Assembly (NCBI GenBank): GCA_003535775.1
Contig: DPYO01000008.1
Location: forward strand, 1-15,086
Direction of reading: 5' to 3'
Source: Fidelibacterota bacterium
GTDB taxonomy: Bacteria; Fidelibacterota; Marinisomatia; Marinisomatales; UBA8229
Length of the DNA stretch: 15,086 bases
Positions 1 through 6,931 of this stretch are shown here, piece after piece. Position 1 is the stretch's first letter. Every line of letters begins with the position of its first letter. The notes below the pieces were generated by a model. That model made no database searches, was not told the origin of the DNA, and saw only the letters and a program-made list of their open reading frames with translations. The translations under genes and the position numbers were made by a program.

Positions 1-214
1 CCAATGAATCTATCAAATCCAATTGTTGATTCATTGATATATTAAGGGAATTAATTTGAGCGTGATTACTCTTTTGTAAAGAATCAATTAATGCTTCTTG
101 CTTCGCCAGGTAATTCTCCAGGTTTTCTACCCTGTCTTCAAGTGGATTTGCAAAGATTAGAAATAAGAATCCAGTTACCATTAGTGCTGTGATGACTAAA
201 ATTGATGTCTTCAT
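1..214 (-). CDS. Membrane-anchored coiled-coil protein, N-terminal part (runs off window)
   Basis: An open frame reads leftward from an ATG at 214 to the window edge without a stop, giving 71 codons. The ATG is preceded by a very good ribosome binding site, GGAGGAAAG, at 216-224 read on the minus strand. The protein starts with K2 and a hydrophobic stretch (about residues 4-22, ILVITALMVTGFLFLIFA) that could be an uncleaved anchor or a signal peptide. A polar heptad-like region follows, rich in E, L, N and Q (LEDRVENLENYLAKQEALID and onward), which suggests a coiled coil. No family can be named from this fragment. A plausible role is an envelope-anchored structural or scaffold protein, but that is a guess. 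The frame, start and ribosome binding site are clear; the function is unknown. Confidence 0.75.
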   Translation of the reverse strand, partial: MKTSILVITALMVTGFLFLIFANPLEDRVENLENYLAKQEALIDSLQKSNHAQINSLNISMNQQLDLIDSL

Positions 215-569
215 CCTTTCCTCCAGTAAAGTGTCTATTTTCTTTCTAACCAGTTACTATACTGCAAATTTGCAATGCATTCTGCATGCTATATACTGTG
301 CGCTTCACACCTTCAATTTACTTCAAGAGGAGACAAACAATCAACATCAGGTGGATCTAGAATTAATGTTTTATAAAGAAGAAGTCTTTAAGATAGAGAT
401 AGACTTGGGGGGGTAGAGTATTTTGTATTACCCCTGCACATAACAGAAAAAAGGGATAGAGATTAAATCATCTAAAATAAGAATGGTCTCAAAATGCTAT
501 GAAGATACTTATAAGGATGGAAAACTAAAAATAATTGTGCTCAATCAAGCAAAAAACGCAAAAAAACAG
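215..569. other. Intergenic region, 355 bp, with two inverted repeats
   Basis: No gene is supported here. The region should hold the promoter of the minus-strand coiled-coil gene starting at 214. It contains a perfect 12-bp palindrome, TGCAAATTTGCA, at 263-274, about 50 bp upstream of that start. It also contains a GGGGTA/TACCCC hairpin (arms 410-415 and 429-434, 13-nt loop). The hairpin lies downstream of the minus-strand gene ending at 570 but has no U-tract on either strand, so I do not call it an intrinsic terminator. Confidence 0.5.
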
Positions 570-1412
570 CTACTTTAAAAGAACCATTTTTTGTGTGTCA
601 AAATAATCTCCGATTTGAATTCGGTATAGATAAATACCCCCGCTGACGGGTTTATTTTGAGAATCAAGTCCGTTCCATACAATTGATCTATTGAGCCCCC
701 GTTCTTGCCTTGTATGAACTAATTGTTTTATTTGTTTGCCCTTCAAATCGTAAATCATAAGAGAAACATGAGCATCTTTAGATAAATTATAGCTTATAGT
801 AGTTGTTGGATTGAATGGATTCGGGTAACACTGGTTCAATTGTGGGCTTTTTGGAATGGTTATATTATGTCGTGTGGAAAGCATACTAAGTTCATCCAGA
901 GCAAAAGTAAGCTCATTTTGGAAATCAGCAAGAAAGTCCGCATCGAGCACGGTGCCGCTCTGGGAATATACCAGACGCATATCATAGTTAATCAAAACAT
1001 GGTGCGGAGGATTTCCCTCAGTGAACAAAGAACGGATATCTAATTGACTGTCATCAAGAATAGGATAGGTAATAGCAAATTCTTCGCCCCATGCTCTGCA
1101 GGAATAGGACCTTTCCCAACTGGCTCCAACACCAATAACAGTGAGTCCTTGGTCTTTGTAAAGATTATATAAGGATTCTGTTAATGGGGCCTCAGTTCGG
1201 CTGGTGAAGTTATCAGCATCAAAAAGAACCAGCCAGATAACTTGATAGTTTCCTTCGTTATTCTCATTCAAATAATCATAGAGTGACCATTCGTCACCAT
1301 TTTCTGGAAAGCATTCTTCGCCTGAAAAGTCCTCCACAAGGGCACCAACCTCATAGGGGCCAGGAAACAGAATACTGAGCATAAATAGACTGAATATCAG
1401 TGTCTTTCTCAT
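570..1412 (-). CDS. Secreted thioredoxin-fold (redoxin-like) protein with type IX-like sorting tail; CxxC absent
   Basis: This 280-aa exported protein has a signal peptide (residues 1 to about 24). A thioredoxin/AhpC-TSA-like domain spans about 30-175. The beta strand QVIWLVLFDADNF (57-69) sits where TlpA/redoxin proteins carry W-C-x-x-C, and GNPPHHVLI (133-141) looks like the cis-proline loop. A linker follows, then a sorting tail: YPNPFNPTTTISYNL (196-210) and a FlgD/Ig-like domain ending in QKMVLLK. The redox motif is missing; the only cysteines are C34, C105 and C195. It may therefore be a non-catalytic thioredoxin-fold binding protein, or use C34 or C105 alone. It lies 124 bp downstream of the TonB receptor on the same strand, with a perfect CRP-like palindrome between them, so it may have its own promoter. 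The tail implies export across the outer membrane and surface attachment. Fold and tail are good matches; the activity is unknown. Confidence 0.75.
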   Translation of the reverse strand: MRKTLIFSLFMLSILFPGPYEVGALVEDFSGEECFPENGDEWSLYDYLNENNEGNYQVIWLVLFDADNFTSRTEAPLTESLYNLYKDQGLTVIGVGASWERSYSCRAWGEEFAITYPILDDSQLDIRSLFTEGNPPHHVLINYDMRLVYSQSGTVLDADFLADFQNELTFALDELSMLSTRHNITIPKSPQLNQCYPNPFNPTTTISYNLSKDAHVSLMIYDLKGKQIKQLVHTRQERGLNRSIVWNGLDSQNKPVSGGIYLYRIQIGDYFDTQKMVLLK

Positions 1413-1500
1413 TACACTATTCGCAAAGTAAGAGTAATAACTTCATTTTCATCAACACTTTAGAGAAAAAAAACATAAAAACCCAGTAAAAATATTTTTC

Positions 1501-1518
1501 ATGTGACAAGAATCACAT
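1501..1518. promoter_or_regulatory. CRP/FNR-family type operator, TGTGA-N6-TCACA
   Basis: The sequence ATGTGA-CAAGAA-TCACAT is a perfect 6+6 inverted repeat that matches the E. coli CRP core (TGTGA, six bases, TCACA). It lies in the 124-bp gap between the TonB receptor stop (1537) and the start of the thioredoxin-fold gene (1412), about 90-105 bp upstream of that start. This is a suitable place for an activator of that gene. It could instead be a 6-bp RNA hairpin after the receptor, but the run that follows (GAAAAATATTTTTA on the minus strand) is a poor terminator. No CRP-family gene is in the window, so the regulator is inferred. Confidence 0.5.
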
Positions 1519-1536
1519 TTTGCGTACATATTTTTT

Positions 1537-4191
1537 TTACAGAGAAAGATGTATGTGAAAAGTGGATGTAATGCCCAGCATGTGAACCTCCGCAGGAAGT
1601 ATATTTTCCTCGGAGTCAACAAATTTGGTATGACTGATATTTTTTTTATTGAAAAGATTAAAGATAGAAAATCCAAGTTCCCAATGTAAAGAGAAAAGTT
1701 CCAGGTGTTTGGTAATGCTGAAATCAATTCTTTGGATTGGATCCAACCTTTCAGTGTTCCGGTTGGCAGAGGAATCATCCGGGATTATTGAATGTATTAA
1801 AACATACCCGGTCCCAGGTGAAATTTCTCTCCCCCTTGGGGTATAAGTCATTCCAGAGGAATATATCCAGGATAGAGTGATATCCCAGGTTCCAGGAGAC
1901 GTGATGGCGACAGCTTTGAATTCATGGGTTCGGTCATGGTCAGCGAGGAATGGTTTTCCATTGTTTAATTCAGAGAATAAATGTTCTATTCTCCCAAAAG
2001 TGTAGCTCAACCAACCATGAAGGGGACCGGATTTTTTATGTAGGAATAGTTCTAATCCTTTAGAGTTGCCTAAACCAATAGGTAAATTATCTTGATCACT
2101 GCTATCACTCAAGACTAAGTAAGGATGCATGGGACTCACCAGTCGAGAGAAATCAAGCAAGTTGTTATACGTACGCTGATAGACGCTTACACCTGTGGTC
2201 CAATAATCATTCTCATGCTGGAATTCTATATTGAATTGTTGTGAAGTGAGAGGTTTTAATTGTTCGTTGGATTGGATCCAGACGAATTTTTTTCCACCAA
2301 TCATAAAGTTATTGCTAAAACGGTGCAAGAACTGTGTATATTGACCAGCTGATCCTTTCAAAGTAAACCAATCTGTAAAAGCATAAGTGAAGGATGCACG
2401 GGGGTCAATATAATAATCATTGGTTAAATCATAGTTGGAAACCCGGAATCCAACAGTTGCATTAAGAGGTTTGCCTGTATTTAATTTATCTTGGAAATAT
2501 ATTGAACTCACTACTCCTCTCCCAGGAACTAAGGACCTTTCAATAGCTGAGAACTTGGGTTTGCTAATAAATTTTGTTAAATATCGTTTGTATAAAAAAC
2601 CAAACTCAAGAGTATGGCGACTATTTAATTTGCTTCTATTATTTAATTGAATGGTTATATCTTCAATTTGATTGTCATCTATCAATTCTATTGTGGAGAG
2701 AGGGGAGGGGTATGCCCATTTACCAAAAGAATGGCTGTTATAGATGGAACTGCTCAAAAGAAAAGATGAATATGTCATACCTCCCCATACATGAGACCAG
2801 TTAACACTTGCACCTATGTTATTCCATTTAATTCCATCCTCTATTTTTTCTATGCTACTATTAATTGGAAATACAAACATCCGTGAAATTTCATCTTTTC
2901 CGGAAAAGCAACTAAATGAAAGAACATCTTTATTAGTGGGCATAAGAGTAATTTTTCCATTAAAGTCTGAAAAGGATAAATTGGGTGTATATGTGGAATC
3001 GGGAATAGATATTGCAATACTGTTTTCTGATCCTCCTTCATTCGTTAGAAAATCGTAAATATGGTGGTAGAGAGAAGTTTTGTAATAGTGAGAATAAGAG
3101 CCCCGGTAAGCTAGAAATAAGCTTCCTTTTCCAAAGAGAGGTTGTTCATAAGTGAATCCTGTGGTGAGTAAATTAGCAGAGACATTTAGACGTTTGTATT
3201 TCGTGCTTCCCTGTTTTCCGGTGATTTCAATGACGCTGGAGGTGCGGCCACCATATTTTGCTGGAAATCCTCCTTTAAATATCTGTATATCCTTAACTGC
3301 ATCTGAATTGATGGCACTGAAAAAACCGTAATAGTGATCAGTTTGATAAATAGGTATACCATCTAGCAGGATCAGGTTTTGATCCGGGGTTCCACCGCGA
3401 ATGTATAGTCCTGCAGAACCAGTATTTCCAATCTGAATACCGGGCAGCAGTTGCATGGATCGAAATGCATCTGTTTCCCCCAGCTTTGGCAGGGAAGCAA
3501 TATGTCGAGGAGAAAAGGATATCCGCCCAGATTTAATGGGTTGATCCATAAATTCAAGATTACCTCCGGTGACGGCAACTCCTTTTCCTCTGAGAACTGT
3601 GGGGTGAAGTTCAATTAAATAAAATGATATGGTATTTTCCAATGTTGCAGTAATGATTTTTCTGGCTATTTCGTATCCTATATAGGATATTTGAAGGGTA
3701 TGCTCTCCCCTTGGTACTTTTAGTGAAAAATATCCATTTTGATTGGTAACATCGCCAGTGGATGTATTTATGAAGAATACATTGGCGTAAGGAATAGATT
3801 CACCTGAACTAAAATCCCATACATACCCATGAATTGTATATATTTCCTCTTCAAAATCTGGTGTGGAGATTATGTACTGATTGCCTACTTTTTCCCAGTT
3901 CAGATTATGCTCTGCAAGCAGGGTATCCAGTGCTTCTTCAATTGCACAGCCTGAACAGTGAGCTGAGGTTTGTTTGTCTTTTAGATGGCGGTCTTGATAC
4001 ACAACTATAATGTGGTGTTGATGTATCAGAGAGTCTAGAGCAGATTTTAGAGAAGAATTTTTATAATTAAAGGAGAGACTGTCACTATAGGTTTGGGTAA
4101 AAACTGTGTTGGAAAATACAATAAAAAGAGACAGGAAAAGTCCTGTCATCAGGAGGGGAAAATTAGTAGAACGTATACCTCTTATTGTCAA
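1537..4191 (-). CDS. TonB-dependent outer-membrane receptor/transducer with STN signalling domain
   Basis: This 884-aa outer-membrane receptor takes up a ligand with TonB energy and signals to FecR. Domains in order: signal peptide (1 to about 33), STN (secretin/TonB short N-terminal) domain at about 39-110, carboxypeptidase-D-like regulatory domain at about 117-196 (IHGYVWD...IPYANVF...NGYFSLKVPRGEHTLQISYIGYE), plug at about 222-330 (LYIRGGTPDQNLILLDGIPI, then IFKGGFPAKYGGRTSSVIEI), and a 22-strand-type barrel to the C-terminus. The chosen start is TTG at 4191, overlapping fecR by 29 nt. It gives an n-region with R4 and R7. The in-frame ATG at 4149 (residue 15) would avoid the overlap but leaves an uncharged signal peptide, and neither start has a clear ribosome binding site. 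The STN domain carries a CSGC pair (C79, C82). No SusD partner is visible, so a glycan role is not supported. The substrate is unknown: siderophore, vitamin, peptide and glycan are all open. Confidence 0.92.
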   Translation of the reverse strand: MTIRGIRSTNFPLLMTGLFLSLFIVFSNTVFTQTYSDSLSFNYKNSSLKSALDSLIHQHHIIVVYQDRHLKDKQTSAHCSGCAIEEALDTLLAEHNLNWEKVGNQYIISTPDFEEEIYTIHGYVWDFSSGESIPYANVFFINTSTGDVTNQNGYFSLKVPRGEHTLQISYIGYEIARKIITATLENTISFYLIELHPTVLRGKGVAVTGGNLEFMDQPIKSGRISFSPRHIASLPKLGETDAFRSMQLLPGIQIGNTGSAGLYIRGGTPDQNLILLDGIPIYQTDHYYGFFSAINSDAVKDIQIFKGGFPAKYGGRTSSVIEITGKQGSTKYKRLNVSANLLTTGFTYEQPLFGKGSLFLAYRGSYSHYYKTSLYHHIYDFLTNEGGSENSIAISIPDSTYTPNLSFSDFNGKITLMPTNKDVLSFSCFSGKDEISRMFVFPINSSIEKIEDGIKWNNIGASVNWSHVWGGMTYSSFLLSSSIYNSHSFGKWAYPSPLSTIELIDDNQIEDITIQLNNRSKLNSRHTLEFGFLYKRYLTKFISKPKFSAIERSLVPGRGVVSSIYFQDKLNTGKPLNATVGFRVSNYDLTNDYYIDPRASFTYAFTDWFTLKGSAGQYTQFLHRFSNNFMIGGKKFVWIQSNEQLKPLTSQQFNIEFQHENDYWTTGVSVYQRTYNNLLDFSRLVSPMHPYLVLSDSSDQDNLPIGLGNSKGLELFLHKKSGPLHGWLSYTFGRIEHLFSELNNGKPFLADHDRTHEFKAVAITSPGTWDITLSWIYSSGMTYTPRGREISPGTGYVLIHSIIPDDSSANRNTERLDPIQRIDFSITKHLELFSLHWELGFSIFNLFNKKNISHTKFVDSEENILPAEVHMLGITSTFHIHLSL

Positions 4192-5059
4192 ATTTGTAAG
4201 ATCGGTTTGTCAGCGAAGAAAGCGTATGCAAGACACGGCTTAGATCTTTAGCATCTATAACTCCAGTGACGGTAATTGTTTCTAATCCATCACTTTTAAG
4301 TTCAATATCAACATCAAATTTACGTTCAATTTCTTTGCAAACGACGCTAAGATTTTCCTGATCAAAAATAAATTTATTGTAGATCCAGCCTGGATATTGG
4401 TCATGTCCGATTGCTTCCGGAGTTTCAGGAGATTCTTTTTTACTGAAGGAAATGAATTGTCCTTTTGTTATATGAACTGGTCTATCGTTGGTTTGATCAT
4501 TTGAAACCAGAACTATTCCTTCATTTACGGCAACTTCAATTTCATTCTCAATTGTTCGTACATTGAATTGTGTTCCAACAACCCTGATAAAAACATCTTC
4601 ATGTTGAATGATAAAAGGATGTGATCCTGATTGCACATCAAAATATGCTTCGCCACTTAAGGTAACCAGGCGGGATTTTTCATTAAAGGATGATCGGAAA
4701 GTGAGTTCGCTTTCTGCATTCAAACGAATTTTGGAATCATCCGGCAAGTTAAAAGATATCTGTTCACCGCGGTCAGTTATAAATGATTCAGTAGTCAGCC
4801 ATAAATAAGCGGGCTGACTAAGCAATGTGAGCATGAGTACTGCCGCTATTACATATGCAAAACGTGGTTGAATTGAAAATTTTCTCCTGGAATAAAACCT
4901 TGCCGGTGAAAGCTTCGTCTTGACTTCATTTCGTTCAATCAGCTGTTCTATCTCCATCCAGGCATCATCGGTATTGGGCGGTTCCGGCAAATGTAACTCA
5001 GAACTCATCTCCCAGAGTAATTTGAATTCTTTCTTTATTATTTTGTCAAATGATTTCAT
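4163..5059 (-). CDS. FecR-type transmembrane anti-sigma factor
   Basis: This 298-aa FecR-family sigma regulator sits in the inner membrane and relays the receptor's signal to the ECF sigma factor encoded just upstream. A cytoplasmic N-terminal part (1 to about 65) contains DDAWMEIEQLI, a weak match to the usual sigma-binding region. One membrane segment spans about 68-88 (FAYVIAAVLMLTLLSQPAYLW). The periplasmic FecR domain spans about 94-185 (FNLPDDSKIRLNAESELTF, LVTLSGEAYFDVQ, RVVGTQFNVRT). A C-terminal DUF4974/STN-like domain spans about 228-296 (FIFDQENLSVVCKEIERKFDV). The size is normal for the Bacteroidota type. The gene follows the sigma gene by 57 bp and overlaps the proposed start of the receptor, so the three are probably co-transcribed and the last two translationally coupled. 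No strong ribosome binding site precedes the ATG. Confidence 0.93.
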   Translation of the reverse strand: MKSFDKIIKKEFKLLWEMSSELHLPEPPNTDDAWMEIEQLIERNEVKTKLSPARFYSRRKFSIQPRFAYVIAAVLMLTLLSQPAYLWLTTESFITDRGEQISFNLPDDSKIRLNAESELTFRSSFNEKSRLVTLSGEAYFDVQSGSHPFIIQHEDVFIRVVGTQFNVRTIENEIEVAVNEGIVLVSNDQTNDRPVHITKGQFISFSKKESPETPEAIGHDQYPGWIYNKFIFDQENLSVVCKEIERKFDVDIELKSDGLETITVTGVIDAKDLSRVLHTLSSLTNRSYKFDNKRYTFY

Positions 5060-5116
5060 AGTATTTCAAAAAATATTCTTTTTCTGTGCATATAACGGAT
5101 GAACCCACTTTGTTAC

Positions 5117-5662
5117 TTACAGATAATTCTTCAGTAGTTTCCGTAAAATTTTTAATGCTCGATAGAGTTGATTTTCAACTGTTCGTTTTGATATATTCAG
5201 GAGGTCAGCAATTTCCTGATTTGTTTTTCTCTCATTGCGACTTAACAAAAAGATTTTACGACATTTATCAGGCAAATGATCATTTACTGCATTCCAGATT
5301 GCTTCTTTCATTTCATTCAGATCGTGACCGGATTCAGGATTCTTCTTATTTTTACTATACAATTCCGGTAATTTTTCCTGATGTTGTATTTTGACTTTCT
5401 GATGACGAAAGTGATCGTAACAGAGGTTGCTGCTTATTCTGGCAATGAGAGAAAAAAATGACTTATTCGAATCCAAACGAGATCGATTGTTCCATATCCG
5501 AACAAATGTTTCTTGGACAATATCTTCCGCAATCTCTTTGTCACGAACGCGGTAAACGACGTATCGAAAAAGGACTGGATGATGTGTATAATAAAGATCT
5601 TTGAAGGCAGTTTTATTGGATTTTTTTATACGGTCTAGTAATTTTTTTTCCGGTGTCTGCAT
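5117..5662 (-). CDS. ECF RNA polymerase sigma factor, FecI-like (sigma-70 family)
   Basis: This 181-aa sigma factor directs RNA polymerase to a small regulon once FecR releases it. Region 2 spans about 25-90, with the conserved AEDIVQETFVRIWNN (45-59) and SLIARISSNLCYDHFRHQ (71-88). Region 4 spans about 118-175, with LPDKCRKIFLLSRNERKTNQ (130-149) and the helix-turn-helix IADLLNISKRTVENQLYRAL (151-170). Its length and the absence of extra domains fit Bacteroidota-type FecI/RpoE-like sigma factors. It is the first gene of the sigma-fecR-receptor operon. The upstream 377 bp are shared with the divergent DsbA-like gene. No ribosome binding site is obvious, which is common in Bacteroidota-type genes. 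Possible autoregulation or control of the receptor is inferred from the family, not seen. Confidence 0.95.
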   Translation of the reverse strand: MQTPEKKLLDRIKKSNKTAFKDLYYTHHPVLFRYVVYRVRDKEIAEDIVQETFVRIWNNRSRLDSNKSFFSLIARISSNLCYDHFRHQKVKIQHQEKLPELYSKNKKNPESGHDLNEMKEAIWNAVNDHLPDKCRKIFLLSRNERKTNQEIADLLNISKRTVENQLYRALKILRKLLKNYL

Positions 5663-6039
5663 ATATCAATTAATTTGAGTTTTATAGTCGCATCAAATGT
5701 TTATCTTGGAGAAGAAAACAGGTGCTTTGAATCAAAAATTTAAAATATGAATATTTGTAATATGTTAGCATAAATTTTGTTTCTTTTTTAATCGAGGAAC
5801 CTAAGAAATTTCTTCAATGACTTAGTAATACAGAAAATACCCCTCATTATTTTTTTTAGAATGGTTACAATAAATTGCACAACAAGAGTTTTTTGTAATA
5901 CATTTAACCTGTTTAATAAAACGATAAGAAAAGATGACAAACAATTTTCTTAGCATTTAAATGCTGATATTCAGCATGAACTGTATTGGGAAAAGTTTTA
6001 GATAAAATAAACCAAAAGAAAGGAAAGTGAAATCTCATT
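5663..6039. other. Divergent intergenic region, 377 bp, between the sigma operon and the DsbA-like gene
   Basis: No gene is supported here; short frames in it have no coding character. It must hold the promoters of the minus-strand sigma operon and of the plus-strand DsbA-like gene. It contains a 12-bp palindrome, AAGAAATTTCTT, at 5803-5814, which is AT-rich and may be chance. A cluster of overlapping inverted repeats at 5952-5977 is listed separately. I cannot place -35/-10 elements with confidence. Confidence 0.5.
5952..5977 (+). promoter_or_regulatory. Overlapping inverted repeats upstream of the DsbA-like gene (operator or alternative hairpins)
   Basis: AGCATTTAAATGCT (5952-5965) is a perfect 14-bp palindrome. 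Its right half is reused in a second perfect inverted repeat, ATGCTGA-TAT-TCAGCAT (5961-5977). Three alternating half-sites therefore occur in 26 bp, about 65-90 bp upstream of the ATG at 6040. On DNA they could be tandem binding sites for a dimeric regulator. In a transcript the middle arm could pair with either neighbour but not both. Only the repeats are seen; the function is inferred. Confidence 0.4.
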
Positions 6040-6714
6040 ATGGGAAAGTCAGTTCTTAAAATCACCTTTTTGCTTGTATTTATATTTTCTTTCGCTTTTC
6101 CCCAGGAAGTAAAAGTTATTGGGGAAGGCACGATAAAAAATGGGCCAAAAGTACTGATATTGGATGATGGTACCTGGAAAGAAAAACCAAAAGAAATTTT
6201 TAATATCCCCATAGGAAATTCTTATTATGAAGGTCCCGCAGATGCTAAAGTCACAATCATAGAATGGATGGATTATCAATGACCCTACTGTGCAAGATCT
6301 ACCGGTGCGGTAGATAGAATTTTAAAAAAATTCCCGAAAGATGTGAGAATTGTATATAAAAATTTTCCTCTTCGTTCCCACAAACAGGCTAATTTAGCCG
6401 CATTATATACCCTGGCTGCTGGAAATCAGGGAATGTATAATGAGATGCATAAAAAAATAATGGGTCGTTATACAGAGTTAAAGAATAACGAACATTTACC
6501 TTTAGAATTAGCCAGTGAACTTGGATTAAATATTAATCAGTTAAGAGCAGATATTAAAGACCCTGTGCTACAAAATCAGATTAATACTGAAGTGAGTGAA
6601 CTGAGATCTACCAAACTTCGGCTTGCGGTACCAAAATTTTTAATAAATGGTGAAGAAACTAATCTTAGAGCACTTCAACAAAAGGTAACTGAAATACTTA
6701 GTAAAATAAACTAA
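6040..6714 (+). CDS. DsbA-like periplasmic thiol-disulfide oxidoreductase, selenoprotein (Sec81 at in-frame TGA)
   Basis: One 224-aa frame is interrupted only by TGA at 6280-6282. It has a signal peptide (1 to about 21, VLKITFLLVFIFSFAFPQ), an N-terminal extension, then a DsbA/thioredoxin-4-type domain. GPADAKVTIIEWMDYQ (65-80) is followed by the TGA codon and then PYCARSTGAV. Next come RIVYKNFPLRSHKQANLAAL (103-122), a helical insert, and the cis-proline loop LAVPKFLING (195-204, P198). The TGA lies exactly where this family has the first cysteine of C-P-Y-C, and the same frame continues with convincing family sequence to TAA. A SECIS-like hairpin follows at the right distance. Hence the product is read as U-P-Y-C, with Sec81 as the attacking residue and C84 as the resolving one. 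It would act in the periplasm in disulfide formation or exchange. Sec-containing DsbA-like proteins are known from marine metagenomes. A standard gene call would give two false fragments. An A/G-rich ribosome binding site (AAAGGAAAG) precedes the start. Confidence 0.9.
6280..6282 (+). other. In-frame TGA read as selenocysteine (codon 81)
   Basis: The codons around it read D-Y-Q-[TGA]-P-Y-C-A-R. In DsbA-type proteins this position is the nucleophilic cysteine of the C-x-x-C site. Cysteine-to-selenocysteine is the standard exchange in Sec proteins. The other long genes in the window use no internal TGA, so a reassigned code is unlikely. Confidence 0.88.
6297..6315 (+). promoter_or_regulatory. 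Bacterial SECIS-type hairpin
   Basis: ATCTACC (6297-6303) pairs perfectly with GGTAGAT (6309-6315) around the loop GGTGC (6304-6308). The loop begins 21 nt after the TGA. That resembles E. coli fdhF, where the SelB-binding loop also begins GGU at a similar distance, and it fits the usual bacterial range. The hairpin lies inside the coding frame and encodes part of S-T-G-A-V-D, as bacterial SECIS elements do. SelB recognition itself is inferred. Confidence 0.82.
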
Positions 6715-6931
6715 ATTGTAAATCTACCTTAAGGTACAGCTCTAATTTGTTTGTATCCTGTATGAAATACTTATAAATGATGATCAGATTGATCGAGTTG
6801 CGGAAATAACATATAATCTAATTTTTACTTTATAGCAGAAATTAGACCCAAAGTGAATTTTTTTTTGGAAATTACTGTGATTTTTTTAGACGAAAATCTG
6901 CGACTCGGGGCCTAGTATAAATAAATGGAAA
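6715..6931. other. Convergent intergenic region, 217 bp, no clear feature
   Basis: The region lies between the 3' ends of the DsbA-like gene and the cold-shock gene. A 12-bp palindrome TACCTTAAGGTA (6725-6736) follows the DsbA stop, but it has no loop and no U-tract. I see no convincing terminator or RNA gene. Confidence 0.4.

Noticed and set aside
189..416. 75-codon plus-strand frame with hydrophobic N-terminus
   Set aside because: It overlaps the start and ribosome binding site of the clear minus-strand gene ending at 214, has no ribosome binding site, and its sequence has no coding character.
4608..4653. TGTGA...TGCACA resembling a second CRP-type site
   Set aside because: The half-site spacing is wrong (more than six bases) and it lies within the fecR coding sequence.
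6049..6279. Minus-strand frames opposite the DsbA-like gene (also 5913-6212)
   Set aside because: They are rich in F, I and Y from reading AT-rich coding sequence backward. The plus-strand frame has clear family motifs.
6280..6282. The DsbA-like gene as a simple pseudogene or as use of TGA for Trp/Gly
   Set aside because: The only interruption falls exactly on the catalytic cysteine codon, the frame is intact on both sides, a SECIS-type hairpin follows, and other long genes have no in-frame TGA.
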